64,000 nt of DNA from Sphaerotilus microaerophilus. GTDB lineage: Bacteria > Pseudomonadota > Gammaproteobacteria > Burkholderiales > Burkholderiaceae_C. The translations under genes were made by a program, and so were the position numbers. Under the pieces are notes generated by a model. That model saw only the letters and a program-made list of their open reading frames with translations, was not told where the DNA came from and ran no database searches. The stretch lies in contig NZ_AP025730.1 of the NCBI RefSeq assembly GCF_023734135.1, positions 1,984,001 to 2,048,000 on the forward strand, written 5' to 3'. Below are positions 54,889-63,260 of the stretch, piece by piece (position 1 is the first letter of the stretch; each line of letters begins with the position of its first letter).

Positions 54889-55626
54889 TCAGCTCCAGGT
54901 GACTGCGGCGGTGAAGAGGTAGCCGGCCCCGTAGACGGTCTTGATCAGCTTCGGGTTCTGCGGGTCGGCCTCCAGGCGGCGGCGCAGGCGGGAGATGCGC
55001 ACGTCGATGCTGCGGTCCAACGGAGAGAGGTCGTGCTGGCCGATCAGCTGCTCGCGGGTGAGGATCTGGTGCGGGCGATCGAGGAAGACGCGCAGCACCT
55101 GGGCCTCGGCCAGGCCGAGCACCTGCTCCTCGCCCGCGGGTGAACGCAGGGTGTTGGAGGCGCCGTCGAGCGTCCAGCCCGCGAAGCTCGCCAACCGGCG
55201 AGTGCCCGGTGCCATGCCGGGGGCTGCCGCGCTGCGCCGCCGCAGGATGCTGCGCACGCGGGCGACCAGTTCGCGCGTGTCGAAGGGCTTGACGACGTAG
55301 TCGTCGCCGCCCAGTTCCAGGCCCATGACCCGGTCCACCGTGTGGCCCCGGCCGGTGAGGATCAGCACGCCGCAGGTGTGGGCGGCGGTGATCTGCCGCA
55401 CCAGCTCGATGCCGTCCATGTCCGGCAGGCCGAGGTCGACGATGCACAGGTCGGGGCGCTGCACCGGCAGGCGGCGCAGGGCGGCCGTCGCGCTGTGGAA
55501 GGTTTCCGTGGCGTAGCCGAACTCGCGCAGGGTGTCGGCCACCAGTCCGGCGACCGCCGCGTCGTCCTCGATGACGTAGACCAGCGCGGCGGCGCCGCCC
55601 AGGGGCACGGGCCCGGTCGGGGTCAT
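54889..55626 (-). CDS. OmpR-family response regulator
   Basis: A 245-residue regulator. The receiver domain shows VYVIEDDAAVAGLVADTL, phospho-acceptor Asp in CIVDLGLPDMDGIELV and Lys in GGDDYVVKPFDTRELVAR. The C-terminal winged helix is typical of OmpR/PhoB (LAEAQVLRVFLDRPHQILTR; ISRLRRRLEADPQNPKLIKT). Its ATG overlaps the stop of the sensor kinase gene by four bases, so the two form one unit. Flanked by the acyl-CoA synthetase copies, which it may control. Confidence 0.95.
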   Translation of the reverse strand: MTPTGPVPLGGAAALVYVIEDDAAVAGLVADTLREFGYATETFHSATAALRRLPVQRPDLCIVDLGLPDMDGIELVRQITAAHTCGVLILTGRGHTVDRVMGLELGGDDYVVKPFDTRELVARVRSILRRRSAAAPGMAPGTRRLASFAGWTLDGASNTLRSPAGEEQVLGLAEAQVLRVFLDRPHQILTREQLIGQHDLSPLDRSIDVRISRLRRRLEADPQNPKLIKTVYGAGYLFTAAVTWS

Positions 55627-57620
55627 CGCCCGTCCCCGGATTCGAGCCGGGCCGCCAACTGCTCCCGGGTGAAGGGCTTGGGCAGGATCGGCTGGCCCTC
55701 GTCAGGCGATGCGCCGGGGGCATAGCCGCTCATCAGCAGCACCTGCGGAACCCGCTGGCGCCGGGCGTGGGCGGCCACCTGCCGACCGTCGACGCCACCG
55801 GGCATCACCCCGTCGGTCAGGACCAGCGTGATCGCGGGCGTGCAGTCCAGGATCTCCAGCGCCTCCGGCCCGTTCTCCGCCTCCAGCACCGCGAAGCCCA
55901 GGGCGAGCAGATCCCGGCGCACCACCTGGCGCACCGCTGCGTCGTCCTCGACCAGCAGGGCCAGGCCCCGCGAGCCGGCCGGCGCCGGCGAGGCGGGCGA
56001 TTCGACGTCGACGTCCTCCAGCGGGGCCTCGCAGGCCGGCAGCCAGAGCGAGACGGTGGTGCCGGCGCCGGGCGCGCTGTCGATGCGGATGGCGCCAGCG
56101 GACTGGGTGATGAAGCCGTACACCATCGCCAGGCCCAGCCCGGTGCCGTGGCCCGGTGGCTTGGTGGTGAAAAAGGGCTCGAAGACGCGCTCCTGCGTGG
56201 CGCGGTCCATGCCGCAGCCGTTGTCGCTCACCACCAGGCGCACGTGCGGGCCCGGGCGCAGCCCCAGTTCCGTGGCGGCGGTGGCCGCGACGTCGTGCAC
56301 TTCCAGTCCGAGCGCGATCCGCCCGCCTGCCGCGGTGGCGTCTCGGGCGTTGAAGATCAGGTTCAGCAGGCTGTTCTGCAGCTGGTGGGCATCGGCCCAG
56401 GCCCAGACGGAGACGGTGCAGGGGCGAAGGTCCAGCTGCCGATCCTCGGGCAGCGTGCGCCGCACCAGCCGCGCAACCTCGTCGAGCAGCCGGCCCACGT
56501 CGGTGGCCTTGGCCGCCAGCGGCTGCTGGCGGGAGAAGGACATCAGGCGGCGGATCAGGTCGGCGCCGCGGTGGGCGGCGAGCAGCGCCGGTTCGATGGA
56601 CTCGGCCATCGCCGGGTCGTCCGGACGCGCCCGGCGCAGGCCTTCCAGGTTGCCGATCACCACGGTGAGGATGTTGTTGAAGTCGTGCGCCAGTCCGCCG
56701 GTGAGCTGGCCCAGCGCTTCCATCTTCTGTGCCTGCACCAGCATCGCCTGGGAGCGCTTCTGCTCGGTGATGTCGAAGGTGAGTTCGAAGCAGCCGGCCA
56801 CCTGGCCGTCGACGTCCACTTCCGGAATCAGCGTGGTGCGTGCGATCAGCCGCGTGCCGCCGACGATGTCGACCTCGTACTCGTAGGTCACCGGCTCACC
56901 CGCCAGCGCGCGCGCCACGTTGGGGCGGATGCCCGCATAGGTGGCCGCGCCGAGGTAGGCCTTGGCGCTGACCCGCTCGGGGTGATCCGGGTCCAGGCCG
57001 AACCAGGCCTTGTAGCCGCGGTTGATGTAGCGGTAATTGCGGTGGCGGTCGAAGTAGGCCACCAGCGCCGGGATGGAGTCGGTGATCAGGCGCATCTGCG
57101 CCTCGCTGCGGCGCAGCTCCGCAGTGCGCTCGGCCACCCGCTGTTCGAGCACGGCGGCGTGCTGCTGGATCTGCCGCTCGGCGGCGCGCTGTGCGGTGAT
57201 GTCGGAGTACAGCGTCACGAAACCGTGGCCCGGCACCGGCACCCCGCGCACCAGCAGCACGGTGCCGTCGGGCCGGGTGCGCTCCAGCGTGTGGGCGGTG
57301 AAGCGGCTGGCCGCCAGCATGCGCTCGCGCACCTGCAGATCCGGGTCACCCGGGCCGTATTCACCGCGCTGCGCGTTGTAGCGCATGAAGCCCTCGAACG
57401 GGGCACCCACCCAGGCCAGTTCGTCCGGAAAGTCCAGCAGGCGCAGGAAGGTCTGGTTCCAGGCCACCATGCGCAGGTCGCCGTCGATCAGCGTGAAGCC
57501 CTGGTCGATCAGGTCCAGGGCCGCCTGCAATCCGCCGTGGCGGGGCGACAGGTCCGACAGACCCGAGGATTGGGCCAATGGGGGTGAGGGCGGGGAAGGG
57601 GGCGGGCGGTCGTCGGGCAT
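55623..57620 (-). CDS. PAS-containing hybrid sensor histidine kinase
   Basis: A 665-residue cytoplasmic sensor kinase. It begins at MPDDRPPPSPPSPP (57620). Two PAS domains (DGDLRMVAWNQTFLRLLDF; DRHRNYRYINRGYKAWFGLD) are followed by a HisKA domain with the phospho-His in GGLAHDFNNILTVVIGNLE. HATPase motifs are NLIFNARDA, DNGCGMDRAT and GTGLGLAMVYGF. The C-terminal receiver has the acceptor Asp in LVLTDGVMPGGVDG. No membrane segments were seen, so it probably senses an internal signal. The frame is open far upstream across the antisense of the synthetase gene, which is not coding. Confidence 0.94.
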   Translation of the reverse strand: MPDDRPPPSPPSPPLAQSSGLSDLSPRHGGLQAALDLIDQGFTLIDGDLRMVAWNQTFLRLLDFPDELAWVGAPFEGFMRYNAQRGEYGPGDPDLQVRERMLAASRFTAHTLERTRPDGTVLLVRGVPVPGHGFVTLYSDITAQRAAERQIQQHAAVLEQRVAERTAELRRSEAQMRLITDSIPALVAYFDRHRNYRYINRGYKAWFGLDPDHPERVSAKAYLGAATYAGIRPNVARALAGEPVTYEYEVDIVGGTRLIARTTLIPEVDVDGQVAGCFELTFDITEQKRSQAMLVQAQKMEALGQLTGGLAHDFNNILTVVIGNLEGLRRARPDDPAMAESIEPALLAAHRGADLIRRLMSFSRQQPLAAKATDVGRLLDEVARLVRRTLPEDRQLDLRPCTVSVWAWADAHQLQNSLLNLIFNARDATAAGGRIALGLEVHDVAATAATELGLRPGPHVRLVVSDNGCGMDRATQERVFEPFFTTKPPGHGTGLGLAMVYGFITQSAGAIRIDSAPGAGTTVSLWLPACEAPLEDVDVESPASPAPAGSRGLALLVEDDAAVRQVVRRDLLALGFAVLEAENGPEALEILDCTPAITLVLTDGVMPGGVDGRQVAAHARRQRVPQVLLMSGYAPGASPDEGQPILPKPFTREQLAARLESGDGR

Positions 57621-57803
57621 CGGCAGTAGCGCCTGTGCCAAGCACAGACCGCTGCAGGAAATTCTAGGAGGCTGCCTGAGGTGTGACCGAAGTTGCAAAC
57701 ATTCGTCACATTGCATGGCGGGCGCTGCAACGTTCTCTCGCGATGCTTCCGGTCCAGAGCAGCCCCGCGCCTCGTGCGGCGGCCGACACCGGAGACAACG
57801 ACG

Positions 57804-59444
57804 ATGCAGACCCATCCCTACAACGTCGGGCTGGACAAGAACGACGCCAATTTTGTGGCGCTGAGCCCTTTGAGCTTCCTGGAGCGCACGGCGAGGGTGT
57901 ACCCGCAGCGCCTGGCGCTGGTGCACGGGGGGCTGCGGCAGACCTGGGCACAGACCTTCGAGCGCTGCCGCCGCCTGGCGTCGGCGCTCAGCAAGCGCGG
58001 CATCGGCCTGGGTGACACGGTGGCGGCCATGCTGCCCAACACCCCGCCGATGTACGAAGCCCACTTCGGCGTGCCGGTGACCGGCGCGGTGCTCAACACC
58101 CTGAACACCCGGCTCGACCCGGAGGCGATTGCCTTCCAGCTCGACCACGGCGGCGCCAAGGTACTGCTCACCGACCGGGAGTTCTCCTCGACGATCGCCC
58201 GCGCCCTGGCGCTGATGACCGGCCCGAAGCCGCTGGTCATCGACGTGCTCGACGCCGACTTCGAAGGCGGTAAGTCGCTGGGTGAGCTGGACTACGAGGC
58301 CTTCCTCGCCGAAGGCGACCCGGTCTACGCCTGGACGCTGCCTGCGGACGAATGGCAGGCCATCTCGCTGAACTACACCAGCGGCACCACCGGCAACCCC
58401 AAGGGCGTGGTGACCCACCACCGCGGCGCCTACCTGAACGCCGTGTCCAACGTCGTCACCTGGACGCTGCCCCTGCACCCGGTGTACCTGTGGACGCTGC
58501 CGATGTTCCACTGCAACGGCTGGTGCTTCCCCTGGACGATGGCGCTGCAGGCGGGCGTCAGCGTCTGCCTGCGCCGGGTCGACCCGCAGCTGATCTTCCC
58601 GCTGATTCGCGAGCAGAAGGTGACGCACATGTGCGGTGCCCCCATCGTCTACGGCATGCTCGTCAACGCCCCCGCTGCGCTGCGCGAAGGCATCAGCCAC
58701 ACCGTGCAGGGCCTGATCGCCGGGGCGGCGCCGCCGGCGGCGATCATCGAAGGCTGCGAGCGCATCGGCATCGACATCACCCACGTCTACGGCCTGACCG
58801 AGGTCTACGGCCCGGCGGCCGTCTGCGCCAAGCAGGAGGAATGGGCGCCTCTGCCGATCGAGCAGCGCGCCGCACTGAACGCCCGCCAGGGCGTGGCCTA
58901 CCCGCTGCAGCAGGACGTCACCGTGCTGAACCCCGAGACGCTGCAGCCCGTGCCGGCCGACGGCGAGACGATGGGCGAGATCTTCTTCCGCGGCAACATC
59001 GTCATGAAAGGCTACCTGAAGAACCCCGAGGCGAGCGCCGAGGCCTTCCGTGGCGGCTGGTTCCACACCGGAGATCTCGCGGTGCTGCACCCGGACGGCT
59101 ACGTCAAGATCAAGGACCGCAGCAAGGACATCATCATCTCCGGCGGGGAGAACATCTCCAGCGTGGAGGTGGAGGAGGTGCTGTACCGGCACCCGGCGGT
59201 GGCGCTGGCCGCGGTGGTGGCGGTGCCCGATGCGAAGTGGGGCGAGGTGCCCTGCGCGGTGGTGGAGCTGCGCGACGGCGTGAGCGCCACGCCCGAGGAG
59301 ATCATCGAGTTCTGCCGCGGCCACATGGCGCGCTACAAGGTGCCCAAGCAGATCGTCTTCGGCGTGCTGCCCAAGACCTCGACCGGCAAGATCCAGAAGT
59401 TCCAGCTGCGCCAGCAGTTCAAGTCGGCTTCGGCGATCGGCTGA
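57804..59444 (+). CDS. Acyl-CoA synthetase, copy 2
   Basis: A 546-residue ligase nearly the same as copy 1 (same spacing throughout; offset 4999 bp). The N-terminus differs (MQTHPYNVGLDKNDANF), with GGAGAC upstream of the ATG. Motifs are as in copy 1: TSGTTGNPKGV, GWFHTGDLAVLHPDGY and PKTSTGKIQK. It is followed after 10 bp by livG, so it belongs to the ABC transporter operon. This suggests the imported compound is activated to a CoA thioester on arrival. Confidence 0.92.
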   Translation: MQTHPYNVGLDKNDANFVALSPLSFLERTARVYPQRLALVHGGLRQTWAQTFERCRRLASALSKRGIGLGDTVAAMLPNTPPMYEAHFGVPVTGAVLNTLNTRLDPEAIAFQLDHGGAKVLLTDREFSSTIARALALMTGPKPLVIDVLDADFEGGKSLGELDYEAFLAEGDPVYAWTLPADEWQAISLNYTSGTTGNPKGVVTHHRGAYLNAVSNVVTWTLPLHPVYLWTLPMFHCNGWCFPWTMALQAGVSVCLRRVDPQLIFPLIREQKVTHMCGAPIVYGMLVNAPAALREGISHTVQGLIAGAAPPAAIIEGCERIGIDITHVYGLTEVYGPAAVCAKQEEWAPLPIEQRAALNARQGVAYPLQQDVTVLNPETLQPVPADGETMGEIFFRGNIVMKGYLKNPEASAEAFRGGWFHTGDLAVLHPDGYVKIKDRSKDIIISGGENISSVEVEEVLYRHPAVALAAVVAVPDAKWGEVPCAVVELRDGVSATPEEIIEFCRGHMARYKVPKQIVFGVLPKTSTGKIQKFQLRQQFKSASAIG

Positions 59445-59454
59445 GGAGGATTCG

Positions 59455-60207
59455 ATGAGCACTGAATTCATCCTCGAGACCCGCGGCCTGACCAAGGAGT
59501 TCAAGGGCTTTGCGGCCGTGCAGGACGTGAACCTGAAGATCCTCCGCGGCAGCATCCACGCGCTGATCGGCCCGAACGGCGCCGGCAAGACGACCGTCTT
59601 CAACCTGCTGACCAAGTTCCTGCAGCCCACGCGCGGGCAGATCCTCTTCGATGGCCAGGACATCAGCCGCGAGGAGCCGGCGCAGATCGCCCGGCGCGGC
59701 GTGATCCGCTCCTTCCAGATCTCAGCCACTTTCGGCCACATGACCGCGCTGGAGAACGTGCGGGTGGCGCTGCAGCGCCGCCTGGGCACCAGCTTCCACT
59801 TCTGGCGCCATGAGCGCACCCTGCGCCAGCTCGACGACGAGGCGATGGCGTTGCTGGATCAGGTGGACCTGGGCAGCTACGCCCGCACGCTGGCGGTCGA
59901 GATGCCCTACGGCCGCAAGCGCGCGCTGGAGATCGCCACCACGCTGGCGCTGGACCCCCAGCTGATGCTGCTGGACGAGCCCACCCAGGGCATGGGCCAC
60001 GAGGACGTGGACCGGGTGGCCGAGCTGATCAAGAAGGTCGCGGCCAGCCGCACCGTGGCGATGGTGGAGCACAACCTGTCGGTGGTGGAAAAACTCTGCG
60101 ACCGCATCACCGTGCTGCAGCGTGGCCAGATCCTCACCGAAGGGCCCTACGCGGAGGTCTCCAAGGACCCGCGGGTGCTCGAAGCCTATGTGGGAGTCGC
60201 CGCATGA
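59455..60207 (+). CDS. livG: Branched-chain amino acid-type ABC transporter ATPase LivG
   Basis: A 250-residue ATP-binding subunit: Walker A LIGPNGAGKTTVFNLLTKFL, the Q-loop in RSFQISATFGHMTALENV, the Walker B region LMLLDEPTQGMGHED, and the H-loop in VAMVEHNLSVVEKL. The signature motif reads MPYGRKRALEIA instead of LSGGQ, which is a variant. It ends by overlapping livF by four bases. Confidence 0.95.
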   Translation: MSTEFILETRGLTKEFKGFAAVQDVNLKILRGSIHALIGPNGAGKTTVFNLLTKFLQPTRGQILFDGQDISREEPAQIARRGVIRSFQISATFGHMTALENVRVALQRRLGTSFHFWRHERTLRQLDDEAMALLDQVDLGSYARTLAVEMPYGRKRALEIATTLALDPQLMLLDEPTQGMGHEDVDRVAELIKKVAASRTVAMVEHNLSVVEKLCDRITVLQRGQILTEGPYAEVSKDPRVLEAYVGVAA

Positions 60208-60965
60208 GCGCCGTCGACATGACCGCCCAACGCCGGGCCGACCCGGCGCTGAGCCCGCCGCGCGGCAACGAGATGCTGCGCATCACCGACCTGCACGCCT
60301 TCTACGGCGAATCGCATGTGCTGCACGGCATCGACCTGCGCGTGGCCGAAGGTGAGCTGATCACCCTGCTGGGCCGCAACGGCGCCGGCCGCTCGACCAC
60401 GCTGAAGTCGATGATGGGGCTGGTGGGCCGCGCCAGCGGCTCGGTGATGTTCAACGGCCGCGAGCTGATCGGCATGGCGCCGCACCAGGTGGCGCGCCTC
60501 GCGGTGGGCTTCTGCCCGGAGGAGCGCGGCATCTTCTCCGGCCTGACCACCGAGGAGAACCTGCTGCTGCCGCCGGTGGTGCGCTCCGGCGGCATGACGA
60601 TCGAGGAGATCTACGAGCTCTTTCCCAATCTCTGGGAGCGCCGCCACAGCCCGGGCACCCGGCTGTCCGGCGGTGAGCAGCAGATGCTGGCGATGGCGCG
60701 CATCCTGCGCACCGGCGCGCGGCTGCTGCTGCTCGACGAGATCACCGAGGGCCTGGCCCCGGTGATCGTGCTGAAGCTCGGGCAGGTGATCCGCCTGCTC
60801 AAGTCGCGCGGCTACACCATTGTGCTGGTGGAGCAGAACTTCCGCTTCGCCGCGCCCCTGGCCGACCGCCACTACGTGCTGGAGCACGGCCGCGTGGTGG
60901 CCGTGGTGCACAAGGACGAGCTGGCCGACAAGACCGAGATGCTGCACGAGCTGCTCGGCGTCTGA
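60204..60965 (+). CDS. livF: Branched-chain amino acid-type ABC transporter ATPase LivF
   Basis: A 253-residue ATP-binding subunit. RLSGGEQQMLAMARIL is the signature motif and LLLLDEITEGLAPVIV the Walker B region. Walker A reads GRNGAGRSTTLK, with Arg instead of the nucleotide-binding Lys; such a change occurs in some LivF homologues. The first 25 residues are an extension. It partners LivG. Confidence 0.93.
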   Translation: MSAVDMTAQRRADPALSPPRGNEMLRITDLHAFYGESHVLHGIDLRVAEGELITLLGRNGAGRSTTLKSMMGLVGRASGSVMFNGRELIGMAPHQVARLAVGFCPEERGIFSGLTTEENLLLPPVVRSGGMTIEEIYELFPNLWERRHSPGTRLSGGEQQMLAMARILRTGARLLLLDEITEGLAPVIVLKLGQVIRLLKSRGYTIVLVEQNFRFAAPLADRHYVLEHGRVVAVVHKDELADKTEMLHELLGV

Positions 60966-61095
60966 GCCTGGGCGGCCGCCGCGCCGCCCCCCGACCCGAT
61001 CCCGAACCCCTGCCCGACGAGGCCGCCCAGGCCCCGGCGTGGCGGACTTCGCCCTGCCATTGCGCTTTTTCCACAGACCTCAACGGAGACAGACC

Positions 61096-62325
61096 ATGCG
61101 TTTCACTTCACTCGCGCCCACGGCCTTTGCCGCCGCCCTGGCCACGGCCTTCACCGCCGCATCCGCGCCCGCCGTGGCGCAGGTGTCGGACAATGCCGTG
61201 CGCATCGGCGTGCTCACCGACCTGTCGGGCGTGTACTCCGACGTCTCCGGCAAGGGCACGGTGATCGCCACCCAGATGGCCATCGACGACTTCGTGGCCA
61301 AGGAGAAGCCGGCCTTCAAGGTGGAACTGGTCTCCGCCGACCACCAGAACAAGGGCGACATCGCCGCCAACAAGGCGCGCGAGTGGTTCGAGCGCGAGAA
61401 GGTGGACGTGGCCAGCGAGCTGGTCACCACCTCGGTGGCGCTGGCGGTGCAGAAGATCGCCAAGGAGAAGAACCGCATCGCGCTGATCTCCGGCGCCGCC
61501 TCCACCCGCGTCACCAACGAGGACTGCAACGACGTCACCGTCCACTGGACCTACGACACCTACGCGGTGGCCAACGGCACGGCCAAGGCGGTGACGAAGA
61601 CCGGTGGCAAGAAGTGGTTCTTCCTGACCGCCGACTACGCCTTCGGCCACTCGCTGGAGAAGGACGCGAGCGAGGTGGTCAAGGCCAACGGCGGCGAGGT
61701 GCTGGGCGCCGTGCGCCACCCCTTCCCGGGCAGCGACTTCTCCTCCTTCCTGCTCAAGGCGCAGAGCTCGGGCGCACAGATCATCGGCCTGGCCAATGCC
61801 GGCGGCGACACCATCAACTCGATCAAGCAGGCCGCCGAGTTCGGCATCACGCCCAAGCAGTCGCTGGCCGGCCTGCTGATGTTCATCACCGACGTGCACT
61901 CGCTGGGCCTGAAGGTGACGCAGAACATGTACCTCACCGAAGGCTTCTACTGGAACCTCAACGACGAGACGCGGGCCTGGTCCAAGCGCTTCTTCGATGC
62001 GCACAAGCGCATGCCCACGATGGTGCAGGCTGGCCAGTACTCCTCGGTGATGCACTACCTGAAGGCCGTCAAGGCCGCTGGCACCGATGACACCGCCAAG
62101 GTGATGGCGCAGATGAAGAAGACGCCGGTCAACGACTTCTTCGCCAAGAACGGCAGCATCCGTGCCGACGGCCGCATGGTGCACGACATGTACCTGCTGC
62201 AGGTGAAGAAGCCGGCCGAGTCCACCACCCCCTGGGACTACTACCACGTGCGCGCCACCATCCCGGCGGCCGAGGCCTTCCAGCCGCTGGCGGCCAGCAA
62301 GTGCCCGCTGGTGGCCAAGAAGTAA
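61096..62325 (+). CDS. Periplasmic substrate-binding protein of the Liv transporter
   Basis: A 409-residue periplasmic protein with a signal peptide (AFAAALATAFTAASAPAVAQ, cleavage near AVAQ-VS). The type I periplasmic-binding fold is seen in VRIGVLTDLSGVYSDVSGKG and KWFFLTADYAFGHSLEKDAS. Family Peripla_BP_6, close to the LivK-like group often linked to aromatic or fatty acids. Three-residue GKK repeats and Cys near the C-terminus (SKCPLVAKK) are normal. A 130-bp gap separates it from livF. Confidence 0.93.
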   Translation: MRFTSLAPTAFAAALATAFTAASAPAVAQVSDNAVRIGVLTDLSGVYSDVSGKGTVIATQMAIDDFVAKEKPAFKVELVSADHQNKGDIAANKAREWFEREKVDVASELVTTSVALAVQKIAKEKNRIALISGAASTRVTNEDCNDVTVHWTYDTYAVANGTAKAVTKTGGKKWFFLTADYAFGHSLEKDASEVVKANGGEVLGAVRHPFPGSDFSSFLLKAQSSGAQIIGLANAGGDTINSIKQAAEFGITPKQSLAGLLMFITDVHSLGLKVTQNMYLTEGFYWNLNDETRAWSKRFFDAHKRMPTMVQAGQYSSVMHYLKAVKAAGTDDTAKVMAQMKKTPVNDFFAKNGSIRADGRMVHDMYLLQVKKPAESTTPWDYYHVRATIPAAEAFQPLAASKCPLVAKK

Positions 62326-62350
62326 GCCACGCCTTTTATTGGGGACGCGC

Positions 62351-63235
62351 ATGACGCTCTTCGGCCTCTCCTCCCAGGCGCTGTTCGGCCAGCTGTTGCT
62401 CGGGCTGATCAACGGCTCCTTCTACGCCGTGCTCAGCCTGGGCCTGGCGGTGATCTTCGGCCTGCTGAACATCATCAACTTCGCCCACGGGGCGCTGTAC
62501 ATGGTCGGCGCCTTCGTGGCGCTGCTCGGGCTCGAATACCTGGGCATGAACTACTGGGTGGCGCTGGTGGCTGCGCCGCTGGTGGTCGGCCTGCTGGGGG
62601 TGGTGATCGAACGCGGCCTGCTGCGCCACCTCTACAAGCTCGATCACCTCTACGGCCTGCTGCTGACCTTCGGGCTGGCGCTGATCGCCGAGGGGGTGTT
62701 CAAGTACTTCTTCGGCGTCTCGGGCAGCTCCTATGCGCCGCCCGAGCAGCTGCAGGGCGGGGTGGACCTGGGCTTCATGTTCATGCCGCTGTACCGCGGC
62801 TGGGTGGTGCTGGCCTCGCTGACCGTGTGTGTCGCGACCTGGTACGTGATCGAGCGCACCCCGCTGGGCGCCACGCTGCGCGCGGCCACCGAGAAGCCCC
62901 AGCTGGTGCAGGCCCTGGGCATCAACGTGCCGGTGCTGGTGACGGCCACCTACGGTGTGGGCGTGGCGCTGGCGGCCTTTGCTGGCGTGCTGGCCGCGCC
63001 GGTGATGCAGGTGAACCCGGTGATGGGCTCCAACCTGATCATCGTCGTGTTCGCGGTGGTGGTGATCGGCGGCATGGGGTCGATCGCCGGTTCCATCGTC
63101 ACCGGGCTGGGGCTGGGCATCGTCGAAGGCCTGACCAAGCTGATCTACCCGGAAGCCTCGGCGGTGGTGATCTTCGTGATCATGATCGTCGTGCTGCTGC
63201 TGCGTCCCGCCGGCCTGTTCGGCAAGCAGGCCTGA
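62351..63235 (+). CDS. livH: ABC transporter permease LivH
   Basis: A 294-residue inner-membrane permease: QLLLGLINGSFYAVLSLGLA, INFAHGALYMVGAFVALLGL, and the EAA-type loop in RAATEKPQLVQALGINVP. About eight membrane segments. The start at 62351 follows the binding-protein gene by 25 bp with GGGGA upstream. Pairs with LivM. Confidence 0.95.
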   Translation: MTLFGLSSQALFGQLLLGLINGSFYAVLSLGLAVIFGLLNIINFAHGALYMVGAFVALLGLEYLGMNYWVALVAAPLVVGLLGVVIERGLLRHLYKLDHLYGLLLTFGLALIAEGVFKYFFGVSGSSYAPPEQLQGGVDLGFMFMPLYRGWVVLASLTVCVATWYVIERTPLGATLRAATEKPQLVQALGINVPVLVTATYGVGVALAAFAGVLAAPVMQVNPVMGSNLIIVVFAVVVIGGMGSIAGSIVTGLGLGIVEGLTKLIYPEASAVVIFVIMIVVLLLRPAGLFGKQA

Positions 63236-63260
63236 CCCGGCCGTTCTCCCTGGAGCCGAC

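Noticed and set aside
55623..59819. A single 1398-codon minus-strand open frame
   Set aside because: Only the part to 57620 codes for the kinase. The rest is the antisense of the second acyl-CoA synthetase, open because of high GC and codon bias; the real kinase start is at 57620.
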